From Clostridia bacterium (lineage in GTDB: Bacteria > Bacillota > Clostridia > Christensenellales > Aristaeellaceae), in assembly GCA_017476605.1 (NCBI GenBank), contig JAFUZM010000329.1:1-36176 (forward strand): a DNA stretch of 36,176 nt, in the 5' to 3' direction. Shown here piece by piece: positions 24,572 through 33,061 of the stretch. Each line of letters begins with the position of its first letter. Within the stretch, counting starts at the first letter, position 1. The position numbers and the translations under genes were made by a program. A model generated the notes under the pieces. The model saw only the letters and a list, made by a program, of their open reading frames with translations, had not been told where the DNA came from and did no database searches.

Positions 24572-25821
24572 GCGCGCTTCCTCCCGGCCATGATCCTCTC
24601 GATATGATCCGGATCCTTCTCAATCTCTCTTGAAAGATTCTCGCATCCGTTTTCCGTGATGAGGAGATCATCCTCAATCCGGATGCCGATCGCCTCATCG
24701 TCGATATAGAGTCCGGGTTCATTGGAGATGATCATTCCTGGTTCAAGGGGACAATTGAGCGCATCATAGACATCATGCGTATCAAGGCCAATGAAATGGG
24801 AAACACCGTGCATAAAGTAATTCCCGATTTCCTCTTTGCCCTTGATCTTTCCCAGACGAATGAGCCCTTCCGCCAGCACATCCTTGCACAGCTCCGTCAG
24901 CTGCTTTATTGTCATGCCCGGCTTTGCACTTGCCTCCACCGCCCGGTTTGCCTCAAGGACGATCTCATAATAGGCTCGCTGTGCCTCTGTATATGTTCCG
25001 TTTGCCGGATATGTCCTTGAGATATCCGCGCAGTAGCCTTTGTACCTGGCACCAAGGTCCAGGAGCACCAGATTCCCGTCACCGATTTCGGCGTCATTGC
25101 TCTCATAATGCAGGGAGCACCCGTTTTTCCCGCTGCCGACAATGGTGGGAAACGAGGTATGTTCCGATCCCTGATTTCGAATTTCATACTCGAAATCCGC
25201 CTGCACCTGATACTCCATCATGCCCGGATGCAGTCTGTCCATCACGCGTTCAAGACCTTTGTTCGTCATGCGGATTGCTTCCCTGAAGCAGGCGATTTCC
25301 TCTGCATCCTTGATCATCCGAATGCGGGAAACAACCGGGTGCAGATCGCGAACCTGGACACCGGGATATTTGCCTAAGAATTCCTTTGCCTTCACGACAT
25401 TGTACATCGGCAGTGCCTTCCCATCCTCAACATGGGTATCCATCCACACTGCCTTCGGAAACTCTCTTGCACAAATCCTCGAAATCATGTCCTCCAGTGC
25501 ACCGATAAACTGCACACTGGACATTCCGCTGATTCTGATCGCTTCCTCCCGCGTCACGCGCTTTCCCGTCCACCGTTCCATTTTGGGAATCGCCGGTTCT
25601 ATATACAGGATTTCCCTCGGCTCATCTCCGGTCTTTGAAAGCAGCAGTGCCATGTTTTCGCGACGCAGTCCGGTCAGATAATAGAAGTGACGGTTTGCCT
25701 CAAAGGGATAACATTCATCCATGGACATGGGTACGGGCATGCCGGAATAAAGGACCAGCATTTCCCCGTCCCCAAGGCAATCCATGACTTTCTTTCTGCG
25801 ATCCACATAGATTTGATTCAT
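24568..25821 (-). CDS. pepP: Xaa-Pro aminopeptidase (M24 family)
   Basis: This 417-residue M24 (pita-bread) metallopeptidase removes N-terminal residues preceding proline. An N-terminal creatinase-like domain covers about 1-160, and the catalytic domain follows. All five metal ligands can be placed: two aspartates in LLDLGARYKGYCADISRT, a histidine in GVSHFIGLDTHD, a glutamate in ISNEPGLY and a glutamate in RIEDDLL. It has no signal peptide and should be cytoplasmic. It follows the serine hydrolase gene by 30 bases and overlaps ispE by four. An unrelated pathway role next to ispE suggests simple housekeeping co-transcription. Confidence 0.92.
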   Translation of the reverse strand: MNQIYVDRRKKVMDCLGDGEMLVLYSGMPVPMSMDECYPFEANRHFYYLTGLRRENMALLLSKTGDEPREILYIEPAIPKMERWTGKRVTREEAIRISGMSSVQFIGALEDMISRICAREFPKAVWMDTHVEDGKALPMYNVVKAKEFLGKYPGVQVRDLHPVVSRIRMIKDAEEIACFREAIRMTNKGLERVMDRLHPGMMEYQVQADFEYEIRNQGSEHTSFPTIVGSGKNGCSLHYESNDAEIGDGNLVLLDLGARYKGYCADISRTYPANGTYTEAQRAYYEIVLEANRAVEASAKPGMTIKQLTELCKDVLAEGLIRLGKIKGKEEIGNYFMHGVSHFIGLDTHDVYDALNCPLEPGMIISNEPGLYIDDEAIGIRIEDDLLITENGCENLSREIEKDPDHIERIMAGRKRA

Positions 25822-25851
25822 GATGTTTTCTTTCTAGTTTCAATGTTGCTC

Positions 25852-27012
25852 TTACTCGTTCATAATGGCTTCCTCGGCCAGTGCACAGAGCCGTCTGGTA
25901 AGTGACATGACTCCATGGTCACGAACCGTCCTGCAACCGTTTGTCATGACGCAGAACACCGTCTCGGTCTCCGGCTCAAAATAAAGATTGCAGACAATCC
26001 CCTCAGAGGTTCCCTGATGACCATATACCCGATGGTTCTTGAGCACGCCATCCTGTCGAATGCAGAAAAAACTGTAGGGCGATTTCGAAGTGATTCCCGT
26101 CGTCTCCGGGCTCTGCTCCTGGCGCATCCGCATCAGGGCTTCCTCGCTCAGCACCCGACGGCCATCCAGTGTGCCATCACCGCATACCGCAATGCCAAGC
26201 CGTGCCAGATCCCGGGGACGAATCAGAAGAGAGCCCACGGTGATCCGATAGTGTTCATCAGGATTGGCGGTGGCATCATATTCCTGTGACAGCATATACG
26301 AGGGAGCATGCAGCAGGTCTCCATCCTGATGATAGGTTGCCACAATATACTCGGGTTCCCTCAGCTGCGTGGCCGAATAGGCAGCATCTATCCCAAAGGG
26401 CTCAAACAGAAATTCCCGCATGAAGCTTGAGACATCCATTCCGGTAACCGCCTCAACGATCGCCCCTGTCACACCTGCACCAAAATTGGAATACTTGTAT
26501 TGCTTCCCCGGCTCAACCTCCCGGAAATTAGCCCGCGCCTTCTTGTCAAGCGCCAGCATATCCGAAAGAAGACTGGATTTTTTCGTAAACGAGGCATCCT
26601 CATTGATCCCCGACGTATGGCTCATGAGATGCCGCAGGGTGATCGGGGTATTTGGATACCGTGGATTTCCAACCGCATAGCCAAGATACCGGCTGATATC
26701 CGCATCCGGATCCAGAATCCCGGCATCCATCATGCGCTGCAGGCCAATCCCGGTGACAAATTTTGTCACCGAAGCGCATTTGAAATAGGTCTTCTCAGTG
26801 ACCGGCACACCGGTTGTCTTCTGCTGAACACCATAGTAGCGTTCGTAGACGATCTGGCCCTTCTGTGCAACGACAAATGCACCGCCCACCGCTCTTGCAT
26901 TGCGAAATGCCCGGTCCACCTGCTCATCCAGGCTCTCGCCTTCCGCAAAGCTTCCTGCGATCATCCCGCAAAGAATGCAAAACATCAAAAGGAAAAGTTT
27001 AACCGATTTCAT
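25852..27012 (-). CDS. Exported beta-lactamase-family serine hydrolase
   Basis: This 386-residue class C beta-lactamase-like (CubicO/DD-peptidase) hydrolase has a signal peptide (about 1-23, ending SFA). The catalytic triad motifs are intact: SVTK (Ser81, Lys84), YSN (174-176) and a HQGTSEG segment in place of the KTG box, as in esterase and peptidase members of the family. A SHTSGI segment is typical of CubicO proteins. The substrate could be a D-amino-acid peptide or an ester; resistance to beta-lactams is not implied. It opens the minus-strand cluster, behind a plausible promoter and a leader with a strong hairpin. Confidence 0.88.
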   Translation of the reverse strand: MKSVKLFLLMFCILCGMIAGSFAEGESLDEQVDRAFRNARAVGGAFVVAQKGQIVYERYYGVQQKTTGVPVTEKTYFKCASVTKFVTGIGLQRMMDAGILDPDADISRYLGYAVGNPRYPNTPITLRHLMSHTSGINEDASFTKKSSLLSDMLALDKKARANFREVEPGKQYKYSNFGAGVTGAIVEAVTGMDVSSFMREFLFEPFGIDAAYSATQLREPEYIVATYHQDGDLLHAPSYMLSQEYDATANPDEHYRITVGSLLIRPRDLARLGIAVCGDGTLDGRRVLSEEALMRMRQEQSPETTGITSKSPYSFFCIRQDGVLKNHRVYGHQGTSEGIVCNLYFEPETETVFCVMTNGCRTVRDHGVMSLTRRLCALAEEAIMNE

Positions 27013-27063
27013 TTACGTGATCCCCCATGTGTACGGGTAAAAAAGTCTCCCAATTCTCCCTGT

Positions 27064-27090
27064 GTGATGATGGCTTTGGCCAATCATCAC
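27064..27090 (-). other. Stable hairpin in the leader of the serine hydrolase operon
   Basis: GTGATGAT and ATCATCAC pair perfectly and continue through GGC/GCC with one bulged base around a four-base loop. It is about 50 bases before the serine hydrolase start, followed at 20 bases by a T-run. It may affect RNA stability or bind a regulator; it does not look like a standard terminator. Confidence 0.5.
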
Positions 27091-27101
27091 AATTGCGCTT
27101 A

Positions 27102-27130
27102 AGTGTATCCGATTCCCATCCAAAATGCAA
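27102..27130 (-). promoter_or_regulatory. Plausible promoter of the serine hydrolase-to-ABC-F cluster
   Basis: Minus-strand TTGCAT (27130-27125), a 17-base spacer and TACACT (27107-27102), about 90 bases before the serine hydrolase start codon. Confidence 0.45.
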
Positions 27131-27326
27131 GACCATGGCGCAGCCCCCTGGCGCTTCTGCGTCATTTCTGAGGAGTTCTTCTCCGACATGTTCTCTCTCG
27201 ACAATATGGCCATGTGAGGCACAGGATGGATGAGATCAAATGGTGAGCATTTCCGCTTTAACACTCTTTTCAGAAGTTAAAAATGCCAGAATTTCAGCAT
27301 TTTTGTGGATTTTAACACTCAAATCA

Positions 27327-27355
27327 TTGACTTTAAACTGTAAAGTCGGTAGTAT
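27327..27355 (+). promoter_or_regulatory. Promoter with operator-like palindrome before the transposase-like gene
   Basis: TTGACT (27327-27332), a 17-base spacer and TAGTAT (27350-27355). GACTTTA-AACTG-TAAAGTC (27329-27347) is a perfect seven-base-pair inverted repeat overlapping the -35 box and most of the spacer. Two copies of TTTAACACTC lie upstream (27257-27266 and 27311-27320). Confidence 0.65.
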
Positions 27356-27388
27356 ATTGGCGTCATTTTATCACTTGGAGGTATGGCC

Positions 27389-29215
27389 ATGAGTTACTCA
27401 AACACTCTGGTTCCGATTCCATCGCATCCCTTTAAAATTACCAGGAAACCCCTGGCTTCCGGATCCTATGTATATGTTGAAATTGGTCGATCCTATAACT
27501 CTCAGCAGAAACATACCGTTCCAATTCGTAAAACCATTGGCAAACTGGAGGAGCGATACAAAGGAAAAACTGCAGCTGAACTGCAAGAGGCAACGCACAT
27601 GTACCCAAACAGCAACTACGTTACATACATTCTGGATAAGGAAATACTAACAGAGAAACGTAAAGAGCCGTCCCATGAAGATTCCACGAGAAGCAGTTGC
27701 CTGAGCATCGGCACTTATATTGTCATCCGTCGCCTTTTTGAGGAGACGGGCATCAGACGTATACTCGAATCTGTTCTTGGCAGGGACGCGCCTCTTTTTA
27801 TGGATCTTGTTGCGTATTTGATCATCTGTCAGTCCAATGAAGCTCTGCAGTATTCCAGCTATTGCTATAAGCACCCTCTGTTTACCGAAGAGATGATCGT
27901 TTATAGCGACTCTATCCTTTATTCTTTTCTCAAAAGCGTCACCATCCGTCACTCGATTGACTTCCAGGACGAGTGGAACAAATCACGGGACAAATCTGTC
28001 GAAATCCTTCTATCCACAAGCGAAGCAAGTAAAAATGCTGAAGCAGAACAAATCGAAAAGGTAGAATATCGTAAAGCCTTGGCGGATCTTGAGGAATTTC
28101 CATCCGTAAACTATGCCATTGCTTATGATGCAACGAATTATGATCCTCTATTTTACGAACTCTATCCCGGCTACAGTCTGGATGCCGGGCAACTGTCCTA
28201 TACCATTGATCGTCTGGAGAAGTATAAGTACAAAAAGATGACCGTCGTCTTAAATCGCGGATATTTTTCCGAAGCGAATATTCACGGTATCGAGTCAGCC
28301 GGGCTTGGATTTATCCTGATGGCAGGCGGGAAATCAAAGGTCCTTCAGGAGATAGTAAGCCCGAAAAAGGGAACATTCGAAACAGACATTACCTGTTACC
28401 TTGCGCGTTTTCATGTGTATGGCACTGCCTACGAGGGAAAGTTGTATGAATCAGATATCCACAATCGACACTTCCATGTTTATTGTGATGATATAGGCGG
28501 AATCATTGAACGAGAAACCCTATATACAAACATAGGCAGGTATCGGGAAGCCTTGGATAAGCTTATTGGCAAGCCAGTTGCGTCAATCGCTTCTTTCAAG
28601 GATCTTGAGCGCTATTTCGATTTTACTTTCGAAGAAATCCCCGATCCGGAGTCCATGAGAATGCACCTCATCCATCCGGATGGAACAAGTGAGAACGACA
28701 AGCATCCACAAAAAGGGTTTCTCTTAAAGGCTTACCGTGAAAAGTCGGATGTAATTACCAGAGACGGAAAATCCTGTGGATATTTCGCTATCGTCACCAA
28801 CAGACTGATGTCATCCGAAGAAGCAATTCCCCTTTATATGGAAAGAAAGTGCTTTGAACAGTTATCTCTTAACGTCAAATTCCTTATGGAAGACGTCGAA
28901 AATCATGCATACCCCTTTGAAATAGAAGAGGCCAAAACTTTCATAGAGTTTGTTGCCTCCATAATTCGCAACAGGATGTTTTATATGCTGAACACAGCTT
29001 CCCAGAAAAGCGAAAGCAGGCCAAGCAAGATGAGCGTCCTAGCTGCAATTGCTGAACTTGAAAAGATCGAAATCATCCACACAAAGAACCAAAGCTATGC
29101 TTTGGATCATACAATCACTGCGTTACAAAAAAACATTTTGTCTGCATTCGGTCTTACCGAAGAAGACGTGGAAAAGGAAATTGCCAATATTAACACGGTC
29201 CTTTCTTCGAATTGA
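27389..29215 (+). CDS. Transposase-like protein (IS1634/IS4-related) with altered catalytic residues
   Basis: This intact 608-residue protein is related to DDE transposases of the IS1634/IS1549 type common in Clostridia. The middle matches the family pattern: NYAIAYDATN, PLFYELYPG, DAGQLSYTID and VVLNRGYFSEANI. A C-terminal ERKCFEQLSLNVKFLMED helix occupies the place of the YxxR-x-x-IE glutamate motif. In relatives I know, the DRGYFS aspartate is catalytic; here it is asparagine (about residue 289). The earlier YDSTNKN-like aspartate region reads STSEASKN. The start at 27389 has GGAGG seven bases upstream. No terminal inverted repeats were found around the gene. It may be an inactive or domesticated transposase, possibly DNA-binding. 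The frame is undamaged over its whole length. Confidence 0.8.
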   Translation: MSYSNTLVPIPSHPFKITRKPLASGSYVYVEIGRSYNSQQKHTVPIRKTIGKLEERYKGKTAAELQEATHMYPNSNYVTYILDKEILTEKRKEPSHEDSTRSSCLSIGTYIVIRRLFEETGIRRILESVLGRDAPLFMDLVAYLIICQSNEALQYSSYCYKHPLFTEEMIVYSDSILYSFLKSVTIRHSIDFQDEWNKSRDKSVEILLSTSEASKNAEAEQIEKVEYRKALADLEEFPSVNYAIAYDATNYDPLFYELYPGYSLDAGQLSYTIDRLEKYKYKKMTVVLNRGYFSEANIHGIESAGLGFILMAGGKSKVLQEIVSPKKGTFETDITCYLARFHVYGTAYEGKLYESDIHNRHFHVYCDDIGGIIERETLYTNIGRYREALDKLIGKPVASIASFKDLERYFDFTFEEIPDPESMRMHLIHPDGTSENDKHPQKGFLLKAYREKSDVITRDGKSCGYFAIVTNRLMSSEEAIPLYMERKCFEQLSLNVKFLMEDVENHAYPFEIEEAKTFIEFVASIIRNRMFYMLNTASQKSESRPSKMSVLAAIAELEKIEIIHTKNQSYALDHTITALQKNILSAFGLTEEDVEKEIANINTVLSSN

Positions 29216-29240
29216 GAGAGGAACGCATGGAAATCCACCA

Positions 29241-29269
29241 TTGATTTTTCCCATTGTTTGCTGTACAAT
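29241..29269 (+). promoter_or_regulatory. Promoter of the MATE gene
   Basis: TTGATT (29241-29246), a 17-base spacer and TACAAT (29264-29269), about 100 bases before the MATE start codon. Confidence 0.65.
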
Positions 29270-29367
29270 CCTCCGACATTGCAATCAGGAGACATCATCA
29301 AAAGTGGGCATCTGACAAAATGTCTTATCAGACCAACAACGGAAACGACCTCAGAAGGAGCCGCATC

Positions 29368-30741
29368 ATGAAAAAAACACGCATGATCACCATTACCGAG
29401 GGAGTCATCTGGAAGCAGCTGCTTCTGTTCTTCTTCCCCATCATGCTGGGCACACTGTTCCAGCAGCTCTACAATACGGTGGATACCATCGTCATCGGGC
29501 AGTATGCCGGGACAACCGCCCTTGCCGCTGTCGGCGGCTCCGCCGCACAGATCATGAATCTCCTGATCGGCTTTTTCGTCGGTCTTTCCTCCGGTGCCAC
29601 CGTGATCATTTCTCAGTATTTCGGAGCCAGGAATGACAGCGGCGTATCAAAGGCCGTCCATACGGCCATGGCGCTGGCCATACTGGCAGGGCTGCTCATG
29701 ACAGTTCTGGGGCTCGCACTTTCCCCCTTCCTTCTGAGGCTCATGAATACCCCCGAGGAAACCATGCCTGATTCCACCCTGTATATGCGCATCATCTTCC
29801 TCGCGATGATTCCCGCCATGATCTACAATGTGGGCTCCGGTGTCCTGAGAGCCGTTGGTGACTCACAGCGTCCGCTTCATTTTCTCATCGTCTCATGTCT
29901 TGTCAACGTTGTCCTTGACCTGCTCTTTGTCGCCGCTTTCCGCTGGTCCGTTGCAGGCGTTGCCATAGCTACCGGCATCGCCCAGATTGCCTCCGCTGTT
30001 CTGATCTGGCGTTGTCTTGGAAACGTCGTGGCCTCACACCGGCTGCGGATCCGGCATATCCGCATTGATCCGGCCATCCTTAAGAAAACCATCCGGATCG
30101 GCCTTCCCTCCGGTCTTCAGTCCGTCATGTACGCGCTTTCCAACATGATCATCTCCGCAACCATTAACGGCTTTGGAACCGCGACAGTGGCCGCCTGGGT
30201 CAGCCTTGGCAAGGTCGACGGCATGTACTGGATGATCAGCGGAGCCTTTGGTGCCTCCGTCATGACCTTTGTCGGACAGAACTATGGTGCCGGGAAACTG
30301 AGGCGTGCCGAAACCTCCATGCTGGTCTGTACCGGTCTCTCGCTGGCCGCAGCCGGCATTTTCAGCACAGGCTTCATCACCTTTGCACGTCCGATCTTTT
30401 CCTTATTTACAAAGGATCCCGAGGTGCTCGCCACTGCCCTTCGCATGACCCGCAGCATCTCTCCCTGGTATTTTCTGTTTGTGCCCATTGAGGTGATTTC
30501 CGGATCCCTGCGCGGCATGGGCATTACTCTTTTCCCGACCCTTCTGACCGCACTTGGCATCTGCGTGTTCCGCTCTTTCTGGATGTTTGCCGTCGTCCCG
30601 ACACAGCCGGTCATTGAAACCATCACGGTGTCCTACCCGATTTCCTGGCTTCTAACTTCGCTGGCCTTCATCCTTTATTATCTGTACGCCCGCAGAAAGC
30701 TGGGATTCGATCCGCTTCTGACATCCATCTCACGGAAATAG
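29368..30741 (+). CDS. MATE-family multidrug or metabolite exporter
   Basis: This 457-residue membrane protein has about 12 helices in two homologous halves. The MATE signatures are present: PIMLGTLFQQLYNTVDTIVIG in the first helix pair, a GSGVLRAVGDSQRP loop, and in the second half GLPSGLQSVMYALSN with FVGQNYGAGK. MATE proteins export drugs or metabolites using sodium or proton gradients. The ATG at 29368 follows AGAAGGAG by seven bases; a longer frame begins upstream inside the promoter and is unlikely. The gene is monocistronic, with a clear terminator. The substrate is unknown. Codon use is like the housekeeping genes and unlike the AT-rich transposase-like gene before it. Confidence 0.92.
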   Translation: MKKTRMITITEGVIWKQLLLFFFPIMLGTLFQQLYNTVDTIVIGQYAGTTALAAVGGSAAQIMNLLIGFFVGLSSGATVIISQYFGARNDSGVSKAVHTAMALAILAGLLMTVLGLALSPFLLRLMNTPEETMPDSTLYMRIIFLAMIPAMIYNVGSGVLRAVGDSQRPLHFLIVSCLVNVVLDLLFVAAFRWSVAGVAIATGIAQIASAVLIWRCLGNVVASHRLRIRHIRIDPAILKKTIRIGLPSGLQSVMYALSNMIISATINGFGTATVAAWVSLGKVDGMYWMISGAFGASVMTFVGQNYGAGKLRRAETSMLVCTGLSLAAAGIFSTGFITFARPIFSLFTKDPEVLATALRMTRSISPWYFLFVPIEVISGSLRGMGITLFPTLLTALGICVFRSFWMFAVVPTQPVIETITVSYPISWLLTSLAFILYYLYARRKLGFDPLLTSISRK

Positions 30742-30769
30742 AAGATTCTCTCCGCCCATATAAACGTCT

Positions 30770-30802
30770 GAAAGCCTGGCATCTGTCAGGCTTTCTTTTT
30801 TA
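30770..30802. terminator. Convergent terminator between MATE and the MBL-fold gene
   Basis: GAAAGCCTG and CAGGCTTTC form a nine-base-pair stem followed by TTTTTT on the plus strand. It ends the MATE transcript; its T-run touches the stop codon of the minus-strand gene. Confidence 0.85.
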
Positions 30803-31813
30803 TTTGTCCACTCTCAGTGTTGTCCCATCTGTATATACCTGAATGGTTCCGTTTTCTTTTACGCTAAATGTCTGATATCCGGTAGTTCGGATGCGTGACA
30901 CTGCCGCATCATCCTGTTTTCCAGCAACAATCACGTAGCGGGGATGCACCAGATCAAGAAGCTCTGAGGACACGGCGCTTCCACCGCTGCCCAGGATCAG
31001 CACATCCGCCGGCATTGCCTCCCGCTGCCAGCGGACCAGTTCCCGGCCACCGGACTGGAGAATGGTCCCAAGAATCAGGATACGCGTATTTCCATAGTCA
31101 ATTCTGAGGGAAAGGCCATCATCCGCGCTCACCGAATGATTGGTACTGACCGGTCCGATGACCGAGACGCGGCCACGTCCCAGTGTAAAGGAAAGGCCGG
31201 ACTGTGCCACGATGGATTCGCTCCCTGCCCTGTTTGCCGCCTCCAGCATCTTATCGTAGCTTTTCGACTTTGTCTGCGTGTTCTGATAGAAGAAATACTG
31301 AGGCTTAAATCGTGACAGAAGCGTACTCATGCCCCCAACATTTGTATCATCCGAACTGAGCGCGGCCGCTGCCATGAGACGATTCACGCCGCTCAGCAGA
31401 ATTTCCGCAGAGATGAGATTTCCCGTTCCGCTGCCTGCATCCGCGATCATGGTAAATCCATCTGCACAGATCAGGAAGGATTCCCCGTCACCTGCATGCA
31501 ACGCTTTGACGGTAAGACCGTTTGCCGAAATCCCAAAGGGCCATTTTATGTTCTTTATCCCGCCAAAAAATCCGGTAATGGACTCGAGTGCACGCCCGAG
31601 CTCGCCGGTAAGGTCTCCCATTTCCGGCGCATGAATGTTCCCAAGGGTTAATGTTGGCTTTCCGGTTACCGAATCGTTTGAAATTATGCCCGTCATGCAA
31701 CCGGCAACAAAGATAAACGCCGCCAGGCCCAGCAGGACGAGAAGGCGAATCAGACAGCCACCGAGGCAGCCGTGCCGGCGCCGTTCGATGGTCGAATGCT
31801 TTTCGCGTGCCAT
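30800..31813 (-). CDS. Membrane-anchored metallo-beta-lactamase-fold protein lacking metal ligands
   Basis: This 337-residue protein has an Arg-rich N-terminus, a hydrophobic segment (about 21-38) and VAGC at 36-39, a good lipobox, so it may be an extracytoplasmic lipoprotein. Residues about 100-310 follow the ComEC C-terminal MBL pattern. The landmarks are a VKALHAGDGESFLI strand, IADAG, a position equivalent to THxDxDHxGG, an ILILGT strand and the place of the HHGS motif. At these sites it reads LSSDDTNVGG (152-161), GT (249-250, family GD) and GSGGS (275-279). Nearly all zinc ligands are thus replaced. It probably lacks hydrolase activity and may bind a ligand instead. It is the last gene after the CDF and acetyltransferase genes. 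Confidence 0.75.
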   Translation of the reverse strand: MAREKHSTIERRRHGCLGGCLIRLLVLLGLAAFIFVAGCMTGIISNDSVTGKPTLTLGNIHAPEMGDLTGELGRALESITGFFGGIKNIKWPFGISANGLTVKALHAGDGESFLICADGFTMIADAGSGTGNLISAEILLSGVNRLMAAAALSSDDTNVGGMSTLLSRFKPQYFFYQNTQTKSKSYDKMLEAANRAGSESIVAQSGLSFTLGRGRVSVIGPVSTNHSVSADDGLSLRIDYGNTRILILGTILQSGGRELVRWQREAMPADVLILGSGGSAVSSELLDLVHPRYVIVAGKQDDAAVSRIRTTGYQTFSVKENGTIQVYTDGTTLRVDK

Positions 31814-31837
31814 ATGCTCACCTTTCCCGGTAGAAAA

Positions 31838-33061
31838 TCAGAAGTAATCCGAAAAGTAAGGCTGATCAATCGGTAAAATATCCTCAAGAATACGAACGGC
31901 TTCATCATCTGCCTTGAGGCGTTCAATTCTGCGCAGATACGTGGGGCGACGGTATCCAAAGAACATGGTGGTCAGCGTCTGGATATCACAACGCACCAGC
32001 CGTCCTCTGGTTCCCCCGCGTTCCACAATCGTCTCTCCCCGACCATCCCATCTCAGTGTAAAATCGCCACAGTTGTTTTCCATGACCGGATCCGTAATCA
32101 CGAGATGCAGGTCATCATAGATGGAGATCACATCAAAGGGGAACTGCTTCAGAAATTCTTCGACATCCACGATTCTGGCCATCATGTATGGCTTGATCTC
32201 CTCCTGGATTTCGCTGTCCTCAAGCAGAAAGGCCATGGGTTCATTGGTATAGTTATTCCCCACAACCTTTTCAATCATGGAAAAATGGGCAGAGATATAG
32301 TTCCAAAGTCCGTTATGTGCCTCTTCATTGATATAGACAAACTCTTTGATCTTGAAGATGTCATTAGCGATGTAATAGACGAGATACCCCTTGGGCTCCT
32401 CCTCTGCGTCATAGTAGACGGCAACCAGAACATCATCTGCCTCCCAGCGCCAGTATTCCTCCCATTCAAGGCTGTTACGCTTGAGTGCTCCATGGCGCAT
32501 GGCGGTAAACTGATCATGGATCGTGCGAATGTCCTCGCTCTCGATATCGACGCGCTCCACCATTCCATCTGCTTTGCGCCTTTTGGGCAGCTGTGTGTCC
32601 CGAATGGTATAGGTCATGATGTCGGTGACGATTTCCCATCCTTTTTTTCTGTAATATGGGATGAAATACGGATAGAGCATGGAAATGCACTGATGGTTTT
32701 CCTGCATGTTCTGGAGTGCCTGCTTGATCAGGTTGCTCATGAGTCCATGCTGGGAATACTCCGGATAGGTGGCCACACCGGTGACACCGCCCATTTTAAA
32801 CATCTTTCCGTAAATGTTGATCTGCATTGGGTAAATGCTGATCTGTGAGGCCAGCTTGTCACCATCAAAGTACCCAAAGGACTCCGTCTTTTTGAGCACC
32901 GGCTTCTTGGATTTTTCCATATCCTTCTGGTTCCATCCAAGAGACGCCAGTTCACTGTCCGTGACCTGAAACGCATACCGCAGCAAAGCGTTATACTGTG
33001 CTGTGTCGTCGGTCGTCAGTCTCCTCATTTTTACCCGGTCTTCCAGTCGTTCACGTTTCAT
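31838..33061 (-). CDS. Eis-like GNAT acetyltransferase
   Basis: This 407-residue protein fits the Eis architecture: two GNAT-type acetyltransferase domains followed by a C-terminal sterol-carrier-like domain. Visible parts include the N-terminal MRRLTTDDTAQYNALLRYAF, an acetyl-CoA-binding region GGVTGVATYPEYSQHGLMSNL, a FIPYYRKKGW motif, and a C-terminal FTLRWDGRGE strand set. Eis enzymes acetylate multiple amines, including aminoglycosides in mycobacteria; the substrate here is unknown. I chose the ATG at 33061 because AGGAG lies six bases upstream; the longer in-frame TTG start is less likely. It overlaps the CDF stop by 11 bases, showing coupling. Confidence 0.88.
   Translation of the reverse strand: MKRERLEDRVKMRRLTTDDTAQYNALLRYAFQVTDSELASLGWNQKDMEKSKKPVLKKTESFGYFDGDKLASQISIYPMQINIYGKMFKMGGVTGVATYPEYSQHGLMSNLIKQALQNMQENHQCISMLYPYFIPYYRKKGWEIVTDIMTYTIRDTQLPKRRKADGMVERVDIESEDIRTIHDQFTAMRHGALKRNSLEWEEYWRWEADDVLVAVYYDAEEEPKGYLVYYIANDIFKIKEFVYINEEAHNGLWNYISAHFSMIEKVVGNNYTNEPMAFLLEDSEIQEEIKPYMMARIVDVEEFLKQFPFDVISIYDDLHLVITDPVMENNCGDFTLRWDGRGETIVERGGTRGRLVRCDIQTLTTMFFGYRRPTYLRRIERLKADDEAVRILEDILPIDQPYFSDYF

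Noticed and set aside
27013-27264. An 83-codon minus-strand frame overlapping the leader of the serine hydrolase
   Set aside because: No ribosome binding site or recognisable domain; it crosses the likely promoter.
27240-29330. Terminal inverted repeats or target duplications of an insertion sequence around the transposase-like gene
   Set aside because: I compared both flanks by eye and found no matching inverted ends. AAAAATGC/GCATTTTT at 27279-27304 is a local inverted repeat on one side only.
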